64,000 nucleotides of DNA from Anaerobaca sp035448545 (GCA_035448545.1 DAOTJE010000013.1:1-64000); one strand, 5' to 3'; counted from the first letter of the stretch, positions 33,400 through 42,075 are shown. Translations and numbers: made by a program. Notes: generated by a model not told the origin, from the sequence alone.

Positions 33400-33498
33400 G
33401 TCATTCCGAGCGCAGTCGAGGAATCTGGCTGCGGGTCGGAAACGCACCCGGTCTCTGGCCAGATGCTTCGACTGCGCTGCGCTCCGCTCAGCATGACA
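33400..33498 (-). repeat. Dispersed palindromic element, family A copy 2, inside fetAB
   Basis: On the minus strand it reads TCATGCTGAGCGGAGCG, TCGAAGCATCTGGCCAGAG, ACCGGGTGCG, CAGCCAGATTCCTCGAC and TCGGAATGAC, the same block order as 136-247. It lies between the fetA stop and the fetB start and adds about 100 bp to a gap that is normally short in this operon. Confidence 0.75.
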
Positions 33499-33517
33499 AG
33501 AGGAAGCGAGGGGCGGC

Positions 33518-34321
33518 ATGAACGACGTGGTCGAGATCGGTGTCTGGCATCTGGCGGCCTCGTACCTGCTGCTGGCCTTCCCCTTGGCGATCATGCTGTG
33601 GTACCGCGTCCCCTTGATCGGCGAGACCGTCGTGTCGCTGGTGCGCATGACCGTGCAACTGGTCTTCGTCGGTCTGTACCTCCAGGTGGTCTTCCGGTTG
33701 AACAACCTGTGGCTCAGCGCTGCGTGGCTGCTGATCATGGTGTCGGTGGCCGACGTGTCGATCGTGCGGTCGTGCTCGCTGAAGCTCCGCCGGATCGCGC
33801 TGCCCTTGTTCGGCGCGCTGGTGGCGGGCACCACCGTCCCCCTGCTGCTGTTCGTCGGCCTGATCCTGCGACGGAGCAATCTGCTCGACGCACAGTACGC
33901 TATCCCTATCGCGGGCATGATTCTCGGCAACTGTCTGCGGGCCGACATCGTCGGCATCCGAACGTTCTATGAGAGCATCCGGACCAGTGAAAAGGCCTTC
34001 CTCCAGAGCCTGGCCCAGGGGGCGCTGCTGCACGAGGCGACGCGTCCCTTCGTGCGAAACGCCTGCCGGGCCGCGCTGGCGCCCACGGTGGCCTCGATGG
34101 CGACCATCGGCCTGGTGTCCCTGCCCGGCATGATGACGGGTGTCATTCTCGGCGGCGCCAGCCCCGCCACCGCCATCAAGTATCAGATCGCCATCATGAT
34201 CTCCATCTTCTCCGGCACTGCCATCACCCTGGCTGTGGGCCTGTGGCTCACCGCCAAGACCAGCTTCACCCCCTATGGCATCCTCGACCGAACCATCTTC
34301 CGCAGCAACGCAAAGACGTGA
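33518..34321 (+). CDS. fetB: UPF0014 membrane permease, FetB-like
   Basis: The 267-residue membrane protein has about seven hydrophobic segments. It contains the FetB/YbbM landmarks RMTVQLVFVGLYLQ, IPIAGMILGNCLRA, ALLHEATRPFVRNACRAALAPTV and VSLPGMMTGVILGGASP followed by KYQIAIM. With FetA it forms an ABC exporter. GAGGGGCGGC precedes the ATG. The repeat element between fetA and fetB may affect co-transcription, but both genes appear intact. Confidence 0.9.
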   Translation: MNDVVEIGVWHLAASYLLLAFPLAIMLWYRVPLIGETVVSLVRMTVQLVFVGLYLQVVFRLNNLWLSAAWLLIMVSVADVSIVRSCSLKLRRIALPLFGALVAGTTVPLLLFVGLILRRSNLLDAQYAIPIAGMILGNCLRADIVGIRTFYESIRTSEKAFLQSLAQGALLHEATRPFVRNACRAALAPTVASMATIGLVSLPGMMTGVILGGASPATAIKYQIAIMISIFSGTAITLAVGLWLTAKTSFTPYGILDRTIFRSNAKT

Positions 34322-34363
34322 CGCTGCAAATGAGAGAGACCCACTGACGCACTGGGACAAGCA

Positions 34364-34392
34364 TTGGCGCCGAGTGAGGAGTCGGGTATAAC
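34364..34392 (+). promoter_or_regulatory. Sigma-70-like promoter for the DUF1080 lipoprotein
   Basis: TTGGCG (34364-34369), a 17-base spacer and TATAAC (34387-34392), about 78 bp before the start codon. Confidence 0.5.
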
Positions 34393-34469
34393 ACAGGCCC
34401 GGCAGATGGAAGATGAGCCGGCGAGGTGAGAGTTGAGTTGTCGTGCAGAGAAGGTAGAAAGGAGTGGCT

Positions 34470-35315
34470 ATGAACAGGATGTTGTGGTTGGGGGTCGTCG
34501 TTGCAGTGGCAGGTCTGGTGGCCGGATGCGCTACACAGGGCGCCGCCAAGAAGGAGGTCAAGACCGAAGTCGACCAGGCAAAGGAGAAGCCGCCGCTGAC
34601 ACAATATGTGGACACGCCGACGGGCCGGTGGATGGTGCATGACGAGGCCCGGCCGGCTCCGCCCGTCGTCACGCCGGGCGAAGGCTGCGGCGATGCTCCG
34701 GCCGACGCGATCGTGCTCTTCGACGGGACCGATGCATCGATGGCCAACTGGACCGACACCAAGGGCAATCCTTCGAAGTGGATCGTCGGTGACGGGTACA
34801 TGGAGTCCGTCAAAGGCGCCGGCTATATCCAGACCAAGCAGCAGTTCGGGTCGTGCCAGTTGCACGTGGAGTTCGCCACGCCGCAGCGCGTCGTCGGCTC
34901 GGGCCAGGGCCGCGGCAACAGCGGCGTGTTCCTCCAGGGCCAGTATGAAGTCCAGGTTCTCGACTCCTACGACAACAAGACCTATCCCGACGGTCAATGC
35001 GGCGCGCTCTACGGCCGGGCCGTCCCGCTGGTCAACGCCTGCCGCAAGCCCGGCGAGTGGCAGAGCTACGACATCATCTACCACCGTCCGATCTTCGATA
35101 AGGACGGCAAGGTCACACGCAAGGCGACCTTTACCGTCTTCCACAACGGCGTCCTCATTCACGATCACGTCGAGCTGACCGGCGGCACCGGCTGGATCAA
35201 TGCCCACGCCGTTACCGACTACGTCGCGCACGACGACAAAGGCCCGATCCAGCTTCAGGACCACGGCAATCCCGTGCGCTACCGCAACATCTGGGTTCGC
35301 GAGCTGAAGGACTGA
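34470..35315 (+). CDS. DUF1080 (3-keto-disaccharide hydrolase-like) lipoprotein
   Basis: The 281-residue protein has a lipoprotein signal (VVVAVAGLVAGC, lipobox LVAGC). A DUF1080 domain from about residue 78 starts AIVLFDGTDASMANWT and includes GYIQTKQQFGSCQLHVEFAT, GQGRGNSGVFLQGQYEVQVLDSY and a C-terminal IQLQDHGNPVRYRNIWVREL. This concanavalin-like fold includes characterised 3-keto-glycoside hydrolases and is greatly expanded in planctomycetes. Activity here is inferred. AAAGGAG precedes the ATG at 34470; an in-frame GTG at 34464 overlaps that site and is less likely. It has its own promoter and terminator. Confidence 0.92.
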   Translation: MNRMLWLGVVVAVAGLVAGCATQGAAKKEVKTEVDQAKEKPPLTQYVDTPTGRWMVHDEARPAPPVVTPGEGCGDAPADAIVLFDGTDASMANWTDTKGNPSKWIVGDGYMESVKGAGYIQTKQQFGSCQLHVEFATPQRVVGSGQGRGNSGVFLQGQYEVQVLDSYDNKTYPDGQCGALYGRAVPLVNACRKPGEWQSYDIIYHRPIFDKDGKVTRKATFTVFHNGVLIHDHVELTGGTGWINAHAVTDYVAHDDKGPIQLQDHGNPVRYRNIWVRELKD

Positions 35316-35342
35316 GTCCGCAACGCTTCCGGATGCGTATCC

Positions 35343-35384
35343 AAGCCGGGGCGGCCTACCCAAGGTCGCTCCGGCTTTCTTCTT
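35343..35384 (+). terminator. Terminator after the DUF1080 gene
   Basis: AAGCCGG...GGCCT pairs with AGGTCGC...CCGGCTT around a short loop, followed by TCTTCTT. The stem has mismatches, but the T-rich end is clear. Confidence 0.65.
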
Positions 35385-35404
35385 GCGCGGACCCGCGCCA
35401 CAGA

Positions 35405-35965
35405 TCAGGCAGCCAGATGGGCGACGAGGATCCTCACCCCGATGGCGATCAGGACGAGGCCGCCGAGGATCTCGATCTTGCTCTCGAAGAAATGGCCGCA
35501 GCGCTTGCCGATGGCCACGCCCGCATACGACAGCGCGAACGTGACCAGGCCGATGACGCAGACGGCGAACGCGACCGAGTTGGTCAGCAGCGACAGCGTC
35601 ACACCGACCGCCAGCGCATCGATGCTCGTCGCGATCGACAGCGCCAGCAGAACCATGAGGTTGGATGGGTCGAGGTTCTTCTCGGCGGATTCGATCTCGA
35701 AGGCCTCGTAGATCATCTTGCCCCCGACGAAAGCGAGCAGGCCGAACGCAATCCAATGGTCGAACGGGCTGATGTACGCTTTAAGTCCGAGGCCCGCCAG
35801 CGAGCCGACCAGAGGCATCACCGCCTGGAAAGCCCCGAAAAACAGTGCCATGCGCAGCGCGTGGCGGATGTGGAGTTCGCGATACACACTGCCGGTGACG
35901 ATAGAGACCGCCAGCGCATCCATGGCCAGGCCGAGTGCGACAAACAGGATGGTGACAACATGCAT
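35405..35965 (-). CDS. mntP: MntP-like manganese efflux pump (DUF204)
   Basis: The 186-residue membrane protein has six hydrophobic segments. It carries two matching half-site motifs, LGLAMDALAVSIVTG in the first helix and LSIATSIDALAVGVTLSLL in the fourth, whose conserved aspartates (AMDA and SIDA) are the hallmark of MntP exporters. The start at 35963-35965 is the one that places AMDA in helix 1; the frame continues upstream without support. No yybP-ykoY manganese riboswitch could be recognised upstream. A 9-bp-stem hairpin (35992-36012) lies between this gene and the phosphoesterase on the same strand. Confidence 0.9.
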   Translation of the reverse strand: MHVVTILFVALGLAMDALAVSIVTGSVYRELHIRHALRMALFFGAFQAVMPLVGSLAGLGLKAYISPFDHWIAFGLLAFVGGKMIYEAFEIESAEKNLDPSNLMVLLALSIATSIDALAVGVTLSLLTNSVAFAVCVIGLVTFALSYAGVAIGKRCGHFFESKIEILGGLVLIAIGVRILVAHLAA

Positions 35966-35991
35966 AGGCGATCTCGATCGGGCGCCCTCCC

Positions 35992-36012
35992 CAATCCGCC
36001 GGCGGCGGATTG
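35992..36012. other. Perfect 9-bp hairpin between phosphoesterase and mntP
   Basis: CAATCCGCC, loop GGC, GGCGGATTG. There is no T-run on either side, so it is not a classical terminator. It sits in the short spacer between two same-strand genes and may tune read-through or mRNA stability. Confidence 0.5.
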
Positions 36013-36023
36013 AGGCTGCCATA

Positions 36024-36971
36024 CTAACGTTCTGGGACAATGTCGAAGACCGCGATCTCGGGCCGGGCGAAGAACCTCACCTGGGGCGCCGGTCGGGGTT
36101 CGAGACCCAGGCCGCGGTTGACATAGAGCATCGTTTCACCTACCCGATAGGCGCCGGATTCGTACTTCTTACCATATTTGGAGAACGTGATCAAAGCGCC
36201 GTACAGGGGCAAAGCAACCTGCCCGCCGTGAGTATGGCCGCAGAGGTACAGATCGACCTGCGGACCGGCCACACGCTCGATCAGGTCCGGCGTATGATAT
36301 AAAAAGACGTTGAACCGATCGGAAGGCAGGTCCGGGAGACCATCTCCTCCGTCGTCGGGCAGAACCATTCCCCGTCCGTGGATGCCGATGCTCTCCTCGC
36401 CCTGAGCAACCAGCCGGGTCCGGCGATCCAGAAGCTCAAAACCCGTCCCCTCGATGAGATCGAGGTTGCGCCAGTGATAGACCTCGAAGTTCCCGGTGAC
36501 CGCGAACTTGCCGAGCGGCGCCTCCAGGCGGCGCAAGGCGTCTTTCAGTCGCGATATGCCGCCCGTGTCGTTGAGGTAGTCGCCTGTGGCGACGATGACG
36601 TCGGGCTTGAGCCCTTTGACCGTCCGGACCATCTCCTCCTCGTTTCGCGGCGTCCGGTCGCAGTGAAGATCGGAAACCTGCACGATCCGGAACGACACGT
36701 CCTTGAGCTTGGGTGTGCGCACGGTCATCACGTTGACCTCGACCCGGAAAGGCTCGATGAAACGAGCATAGAGAAAGCACAAGATACCAAGGGCGGCAAG
36801 GATATGGACCACCAGGACCGGCTTGCGCGTCAGCAGCGGCCGAACCGGCCTTCGGCGAAATCGAGCAACGCCTGCCCGCACCAGAACGACGATTTCGAAT
36901 CCGTACAGAGCAAGCAGCACCAGAAGGAAGATGGTGATGGAAATCACTTCGTTGGGCCGCATGGGAATCAT
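36024..36971 (-). CDS. Membrane-anchored metallophosphoesterase, atypical active site
   Basis: The 315-residue protein has two N-terminal membrane helices (about 8-35 and 50-72) followed by a calcineurin-like phosphoesterase domain. Visible motifs are QVSDLHCD (D-x-H), VATGDYLND (GD), FLYHTPD (H) and CGHTHGGQ (GHxH). The motif that is normally GNH(D/E) reads VTGNFEVYH, so the usual histidine is Phe. The overall layout is that of the YkuE/YaeI-like branch, which acts on membrane-linked phosphate esters. The ATG at 36971 is preferred over GTG at 36995. The altered motif makes activity uncertain. Confidence 0.85.
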   Translation of the reverse strand: MIPMRPNEVISITIFLLVLLALYGFEIVVLVRAGVARFRRRPVRPLLTRKPVLVVHILAALGILCFLYARFIEPFRVEVNVMTVRTPKLKDVSFRIVQVSDLHCDRTPRNEEEMVRTVKGLKPDVIVATGDYLNDTGGISRLKDALRRLEAPLGKFAVTGNFEVYHWRNLDLIEGTGFELLDRRTRLVAQGEESIGIHGRGMVLPDDGGDGLPDLPSDRFNVFLYHTPDLIERVAGPQVDLYLCGHTHGGQVALPLYGALITFSKYGKKYESGAYRVGETMLYVNRGLGLEPRPAPQVRFFARPEIAVFDIVPER

Positions 36972-37043
36972 GTCAATGTCACTTCCGCCGATCACGGACC
37001 GGCTTTCACAGAACTCGAGGCTCCTTGCTACCGGCCTTGACGG

Positions 37044-38051
37044 TCATTGGTTCTGAAGAACCTCGATCATGGCCGCGATGTTCTCCGGCTTCGCGTCGCC
37101 CGGGATGTCGTGCGAGGGCGAGGCGATATAGCCCCCCTGTTCGCCGACCACGTCGATCAACCGGCGGACCTCGTCCCGGACCTGGCCGACCGTTCCGAAC
37201 GGCAGCGTCCGCTGGATGCTGATGCCGCCGCAAAAGCTCAACATGGTACCGTAGGTTCTCTTGATGTCAAAGACATCCATCACCTCGGGCTGGAAGGGAT
37301 TGAAGACGTCGAGCCCGCATTCGATCAGATCGCCGAAAAGCTCGTCGACCTTGCCACAGCAATGGAGCATGGTCAGCTTGCCCTTTTGCTTGACCGCCCG
37401 GCACATCGCGGCAAACCGAGGCTTGATGTACCGGCGCCACAGGTCCGGCCCCATGAGAACGCCCCGCTGGTGACCCCAGTCATCGCCGAATCGAAAGATG
37501 TCCACCTTCTCGGTGCAGGCGTTTTCGATAACCGCCAGGTTGAATTCGAGAATCCGGTCGAGCAGCACGTCCACCCAACGATCCCCGACCGCCATCGCCA
37601 TCAAAACGTTCTCCATGCCCGCCAGCGTCCAGGCGCGCTCGAAGAGCGAAAAGCCCAGACTGACCAGCGCCGCCGTCTCTCCATCGGCGTTCACTGCCTC
37701 ATCGAACCGCGCGTAGCGCCGCCGGTCGTTCGGGTCCGGGAATCTCACCTCCGCAACGTTGTCGGGGCTCACGAGGCGATTGCAGACGACGCCGATGTCC
37801 TTGTCGATGTGGCGGTCCCATTGCACACCGAATTCGTCCTGCCAGATGTTCGGGGCCACCTCCACGAACCGCGCATCGGGCAGGTGCGGACGCAGCCACG
37901 TGAAGCAGTTGCCCAGCTTCGACTCGTAATCCGGGTCGCCGCAGTACGCGGCCATTCTCTCGCGGGCGGGCACGGTGAATCGGATGTCGTACGGCACCCG
38001 GTCGGGCCGGATGTGCGACAAGGCCATCAAGACGCGCTCTCTGTTATTCAC
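37044..38051 (-). CDS. Uroporphyrinogen decarboxylase-like (URO-D fold) protein
   Basis: The 335-residue protein begins VNNRERVLMALSHIRPDRVP, the standard opening of the URO-D/methyltransferase family, and contains FRFGDDWGHQRGVLMGPDLW and KLTMLHCCGKVDELFGDLI. The His-Cys pair in LHCCG suggests the zinc-dependent corrinoid methyltransferase branch (MtaA/CmuA-like) rather than haem synthesis. The start is GTG at 38049-38051, preceded by a GGGGG block. The upstream reading frame to 38540 overlaps another gene antisense and has no support. It follows the exported zinc-motif protein by 29 bp, so it may be in an operon with it. Confidence 0.87.
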   Translation of the reverse strand: MNNRERVLMALSHIRPDRVPYDIRFTVPARERMAAYCGDPDYESKLGNCFTWLRPHLPDARFVEVAPNIWQDEFGVQWDRHIDKDIGVVCNRLVSPDNVAEVRFPDPNDRRRYARFDEAVNADGETAALVSLGFSLFERAWTLAGMENVLMAMAVGDRWVDVLLDRILEFNLAVIENACTEKVDIFRFGDDWGHQRGVLMGPDLWRRYIKPRFAAMCRAVKQKGKLTMLHCCGKVDELFGDLIECGLDVFNPFQPEVMDVFDIKRTYGTMLSFCGGISIQRTLPFGTVGQVRDEVRRLIDVVGEQGGYIASPSHDIPGDAKPENIAAMIEVLQNQ

Positions 38052-38080
38052 ATTCTGGCCCCCACAGGCGAAGGAAGATG

Positions 38081-38860
38081 TCACGGCTGACACGATTTGC
38101 AGGGCCGCTTGCCCGCTGCGATTGCCTCGTCCCGCGTCGCGTAACTCACGAGATTCCGCTGGGCGATTTTCAGAGCCAACGGACAATCGGCCCGATGAAA
38201 GACCGCACTGTTCTTCGACCCGACGAAAGCGGGCACAGTCGCCGCCGGATTGGAAACGGTCGTCACATTCTCCGCAAGGGAGACCGGCGAAGCCGGAGGT
38301 TCCCGGCCGCCTTCGTGGGTGGATTCCTGGGGGCGACGGGCGGCGCGGCATGCTCCGGCGAAGAACTCGGCCTGAGCAAGCACTACGCTGGCCAGCTCGT
38401 CGCGGAGATTCGGATCGGACACCGCCTTCATGACGGGCCTGACACGCCAGACATCCGCCTGCACCGTCCGTTCCCGATGATCGGTGAACGCGACGATCCG
38501 ACTCAGGGCCGTCTGCACGCGATAGACACTGAGGCCGCAATCCTTCAGCGGAACCACCTCGATGTAGACGTGCAATCGGGGCGTCAATCCCGTCCGGCAG
38601 TCCACATGCTCGATGCTTTCGCTCCTGAGCTTCTCGACAACCAGCGCCTGCAGCCGCTGGTAATCCACCGCAGATTCATTCGGCACGTGCTGGTGCATCG
38701 CCAGCACGACGCAGACTTGGCGAATGTCGGCGAGAACCTCGTTCGTAGAAATCAGGACGCCAGGCTCCGCAGAATCCAGCCTCCCGGGGTCAGCAGCCTT
38801 TGCGGTCGCCGCCGGGTTGGCCAGGAGCATCGCCAACAGACAACAGATGTGAATGGTCAT
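38081..38860 (-). CDS. Secreted protein with Ada-type metal-binding C-terminus
   Basis: The 259-residue protein has a short signal peptide (HICCLLAMLLANPAATAKA). The central domain of about 150 residues (VLISTNEVLADIRQVCVVLAM, RLHVYIEVVPLKDC) is not recognised. The C-terminal ~48 residues read FVGSKNSAVFHRADCPLALK and then NLVSYATRDEAIAAGKRPCK with a final CQP. This is the short Ada-like zinc motif (H-x3-C ... C-x2-C) often appended to secreted proteins. GGGAGAGACC precedes the ATG. It lies between the TIM-barrel and URO-D-like genes on the same strand. Confidence 0.78.
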   Translation of the reverse strand: MTIHICCLLAMLLANPAATAKAADPGRLDSAEPGVLISTNEVLADIRQVCVVLAMHQHVPNESAVDYQRLQALVVEKLRSESIEHVDCRTGLTPRLHVYIEVVPLKDCGLSVYRVQTALSRIVAFTDHRERTVQADVWRVRPVMKAVSDPNLRDELASVVLAQAEFFAGACRAARRPQESTHEGGREPPASPVSLAENVTTVSNPAATVPAFVGSKNSAVFHRADCPLALKIAQRNLVSYATRDEAIAAGKRPCKSCQP

Positions 38861-38938
38861 GGTCTCTCCCTTTCGTATTCGGTCCGCCCACCATGCCCAG
38901 TCCCCTCGTCGAGCGAGGCGAGGCCGCACGCCATCGGT

Positions 38939-39910
38939 CTACACCGGAGTCGAGACGGCGTTCTGCACGGCGGTCTTCATCTTGGCCAAACCTTCTCGCG
39001 CGACCTCCAGGGGGTCCTTCTCCCAGTAGGTCTGACTGAACAGCTCCAGCGACAGGACCGCTTCGCTGCCGTTGTCGCACAGGTCCCGCAAGATCTGTGT
39101 CAGAGGGGCGATGCCGTCGCCCGGCATGACGCGATCGGCGTCGCGGATCGTCTCGCGCGGCGGGTCGGCCGGATAGTCATTCAGATGGAACACCTGAATC
39201 GTTCTGCTGCTGATCATCTTGAGCCCGTGGAAATCCGAGCCCCCTTTGTAGATATGATACACATCCGGCAGCAGACAGGCCTTGGGGTGTCCGCTCTCGA
39301 TCACCACAAACATGGATTGGCCCAGCCGGTGCAAGTTCTTCGAGCTGCCCCAGACTTCGACCTGGGGCACCACTCCCGTCTGGTCGCCCAGCTCCAGCAG
39401 GGCCCTGTATCGTTCGGCCGCCTTCGACAGATCGAGCAGCGGCTCGCCCGTCGCGCCGGCCGGAGGGGCCGCGATGCGCTTGCCCCCGATCTGGGCCAGC
39501 AGGTCCATCTCCCGCTTGACCTGCTCCACCGCTTCGGCCCGCACGGCGTCATCATCGACAATCCAGCGCGGGAAGGAAATGGCGCTCTCCACGGTCAGCC
39601 CGTGGTCCTCGATGCGTTTGCGGATGTCACGGAGCCGTCCGCCTGCCTTGACGTACTCCTGGAGGCTGGAGACCCAGGGCTCGATGGCGTCATAGCCGGC
39701 TTGTGCGGCCACATCCACCTCCTTGGCCAGCCCCAGTTTCTGCCCTCGGATCGTGCTGGTGTTCAGGCAATATCGAAAGCGACTGGTGCGCCCGACTGCA
39801 ATCGGCTGCACGGCCGCCATGCATAGGCCACGCCTGCCTGCGAGTGAGGCGCCCACAGCCAGGCCCAAGGTCGCCACAAAATCCCGACGTGAGAGATGGT
39901 GGTCAGGCAT
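38939..39910 (-). CDS. Tat-exported xylose-isomerase-like TIM-barrel protein
   Basis: The 323-residue protein starts MPDHHLSRRDFVATLGLAVG, a twin-arginine signal (SRRDF). An AP-endonuclease-2/xylose-isomerase-like barrel follows: EVDVAAQAGYDAIEPWV, GGKRIAAPPAG, VVPQVEVWGSSKN, CLLPDVYHIYKGG, VFHLNDYPA, and a late LSLELFSQTYW. Glutamate, aspartate and histidine at strand ends are consistent with a divalent-metal site. Such proteins act as sugar isomerases or epimerases; substrate unknown. GAGGAG precedes the ATG at 39908-39910. Confidence 0.88.
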   Translation of the reverse strand: MPDHHLSRRDFVATLGLAVGASLAGRRGLCMAAVQPIAVGRTSRFRYCLNTSTIRGQKLGLAKEVDVAAQAGYDAIEPWVSSLQEYVKAGGRLRDIRKRIEDHGLTVESAISFPRWIVDDDAVRAEAVEQVKREMDLLAQIGGKRIAAPPAGATGEPLLDLSKAAERYRALLELGDQTGVVPQVEVWGSSKNLHRLGQSMFVVIESGHPKACLLPDVYHIYKGGSDFHGLKMISSRTIQVFHLNDYPADPPRETIRDADRVMPGDGIAPLTQILRDLCDNGSEAVLSLELFSQTYWEKDPLEVAREGLAKMKTAVQNAVSTPV

Positions 39911-39984
39911 ACGTGTCTCCTCTGGTTGATGAAACTCCGTATTGAAGGAACTCCGACGCCGGAACCGCGCGACCACGGCAAACG

Positions 39985-41355
39985 TCAATCCCGTTTGCCG
40001 AGCAGCCCTTCGATCTCCGCCAGCTTCTCGGCCAGCATCTCCGGCGTCCGCGCCTCGACGTTCAGACGCAGCAGCGGCTCGGTATTGCTCGGCCGGCAGT
40101 TGAACCACCATTCCTTGTAGACGACCGTCACACCATCGAGGCGATCCACCTGGCCGTCTGCATAGCGTCGGGCCAGTTCCTCCATCTTGGCCTCTTTGTC
40201 CTCGACCTCGAAGTTGATTTCCCCACTGTTGGCATAGCGCCGCAGGGGAGCGATCAACTCGCTGATCGGCTTGCCGCCGTCGTTCACCACATTCAGCAGG
40301 TGGACCATCGTGATCACCGCCGAATCGGCGCAGAAGTTGTCGGCGTAGTAGAAGTGCCCCGACAGCTCCCCTCCGAAGACGGCGTGGGAATCCCGCATGG
40401 CCTTCTTCATAAAGGCGTGGCCGACCCGCTCGCGCCGAGGGGTCCCGCCGTACTTGATGATCTCCTCCATCACGACGCGGCTGCTGCGAAGGTCATACAC
40501 GACCGCCGACTTAGGCTTCTTCTGAAGGAAATACGGCACCATCAACGCGGTGAGCAGATCGCAACGGACCGGATCGCCCTTCTCATCGACCAGGATCATC
40601 CGGTCGGCGTCACCGTCGAAGCAAAGGCCGAAGTCGCACTTCTGCCGCTTGACCGTCGCGCGGACCTGCGCGAGGTTCTTTTCCTTCAGCGGGTCCGGGT
40701 CATGCTTGAACTTGCCGTTGCACTCGAAGTTGATCTCCACAATCTCGATCGGACCGTCGCCGAACAGCAAGGGCAGGGTCTTGCCGGCCATCCCGTTGGA
40801 GGCGTCGACCGCAATCTTCTTGTCCTTCAGGCCCGGACGCAGAAACTGGAGTACATGCTGCTTGTACTCCTCGCTCAGGTCCTGCTGGCGCAGGGAGCCG
40901 GTAGGATTGCCCTTGGTGTGTGGCATGGCCAGGGCCAGATGTTGGATGTCCTTCAGGCCGGTATCGCCGCCGATCGGAATCGCTCCGCGGCCGGAAATCT
41001 TGAATCCGTTGTACTTGGCCGGATTGTGTGAAGCGGTCACCTGCACGCCACCGCACGTCTTGAGATGGTTAATGGCGAAGTACATCTGGGGCGTATCGAT
41101 CATCCCGATGTCAACCACGCCGACGCCGGCCGAGCGAATACCTTCGATCAGCGCCTTGGCGAGGGGTTCGCTGTGGGTGCGCATGTCGCGGCCGACGCAG
41201 AGGGTGTTGGCCCCGGCCTGGCCGCGCTCGTAGCCGGTCATCAGAGACGGCAGAAACCGGCCCGTCGCGCAACCGATCTTCCACGCATCCTCCTCGTTCA
41301 ACTGATCGGGGTAGATGCCCCGGATGTCATACGCCTTGAAAACCTGCGGATCCAT
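39985..41355 (-). CDS. manB: Phosphomannomutase/phosphoglucomutase
   Basis: The 456-residue enzyme has all four landmarks of the alpha-D-phosphohexomutase family: VTASHNPAKYNG (phosphoserine loop), FDGDADRMI (magnesium site), GGELSGHFYY (sugar selection) and FNCRPSNTEP (phosphate binding). Length and the GELSGH variant match bacterial bifunctional PMM/PGM (AlgC/ManB type), which interconverts hexose-6- and hexose-1-phosphates for nucleotide-sugar synthesis. AAAGGAG precedes the ATG, and a good promoter lies upstream (41459-41488). Confidence 0.94.
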   Translation of the reverse strand: MDPQVFKAYDIRGIYPDQLNEEDAWKIGCATGRFLPSLMTGYERGQAGANTLCVGRDMRTHSEPLAKALIEGIRSAGVGVVDIGMIDTPQMYFAINHLKTCGGVQVTASHNPAKYNGFKISGRGAIPIGGDTGLKDIQHLALAMPHTKGNPTGSLRQQDLSEEYKQHVLQFLRPGLKDKKIAVDASNGMAGKTLPLLFGDGPIEIVEINFECNGKFKHDPDPLKEKNLAQVRATVKRQKCDFGLCFDGDADRMILVDEKGDPVRCDLLTALMVPYFLQKKPKSAVVYDLRSSRVVMEEIIKYGGTPRRERVGHAFMKKAMRDSHAVFGGELSGHFYYADNFCADSAVITMVHLLNVVNDGGKPISELIAPLRRYANSGEINFEVEDKEAKMEELARRYADGQVDRLDGVTVVYKEWWFNCRPSNTEPLLRLNVEARTPEMLAEKLAEIEGLLGKRD

Positions 41356-41458
41356 AGAACCAACTCCTTTGGTCTTGCCAAGCTACTGAATCTCCCCGCC
41401 CCGATGGACGTCACGACGGGAACAGCCATTCGTCCAGCCACCCTGTGCCGGGCCGCTC

Positions 41459-41488
41459 ATGATATGCGGGTCAGACACCCCATGTCAA
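41459..41488 (-). promoter_or_regulatory. Sigma-70-like promoter for phosphomannomutase
   Basis: On the minus strand TTGACA (41483-41488), an 18-base spacer and TATCAT (41459-41464), about 95 bp before the start codon. Confidence 0.55.
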
Positions 41489-41701
41489 TCGCACACTTTG
41501 GCTGTCTGGACACGCCGGACAATCGGCCCCTCCACGCTCAAAGAGGTCGTTTTCGGCGCCCGCTCCGCCGACAAGAGACCCAGGCTGTAGCCCCGCCCCT
41601 CCAAGAAAAAAAACATATATCCTACCGAATTATCGGAGAATGTGACCATAGACCCATCAAACCCCATATACACCATGTATCCCAAATTCACAAGGAAATG
41701 C

Positions 41702-41730
41702 TTGAATAAGACCGCCAAATTGCTTATAAT
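41702..41730 (+). promoter_or_regulatory. Strong sigma-70-like promoter with long leader
   Basis: TTGAAT (41702-41707), a 17-base spacer and a perfect TATAAT (41725-41730). It points to the secreted protein at 42076, about 340 nt downstream. Confidence 0.6.
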
Positions 41731-42075
41731 AGCTGGATAGTCTGGCATCTCTGTGCCGAGCTCTTGCCGACAGGCCTGATCTTTGGCATCAGAGACGCTC
41801 TTTGGGAGCAGAGAAGTCGCAGCATAAGAGGGTCTTCCCTCCTGGGACGGCGGACCGCCGGAGCAGACCGCCGACGGGAGGTCTGTGGCCTGAACCGGGT
41901 CCAAGGCCTGTCTGCCTGCGACGCACATCTACGGCTGAAGATGCGACAGGGTCGCTCCATGTGTGCGACCGTCCAGATACAAGTGCCCCGTCCGACAGGA
42001 AGGGGGATCGAGGGGGTGTTCCGCGTGCCCATCAAAGAAGACCATTGGTGTGATTGTAGAGCGAGGAGTCCAAAG

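Larger units (their letters stand above)
41356..42075. other. Divergent 720-bp intergenic region with long leader
   Basis: It contains promoters in both directions (41459-41488 leftward, 41702-41730 rightward). The rightward one leaves a leader of about 340 nt before the start codon at 42076. Short frames here have no ribosome sites or recognisable product. I could not assign the leader to a known riboswitch. Confidence 0.55.

Noticed and set aside
35966..36023. yybP-ykoY manganese riboswitch upstream of mntP
   Set aside because: The expected paired GGGGAG...GACC-type core was not found; only a short GC hairpin is present and the spacer is too short.
41485..41928. 147-codon frame on the minus strand upstream of phosphomannomutase
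   Set aside because: No ribosome site, no homology-like motif, and it overlaps promoters in both directions.
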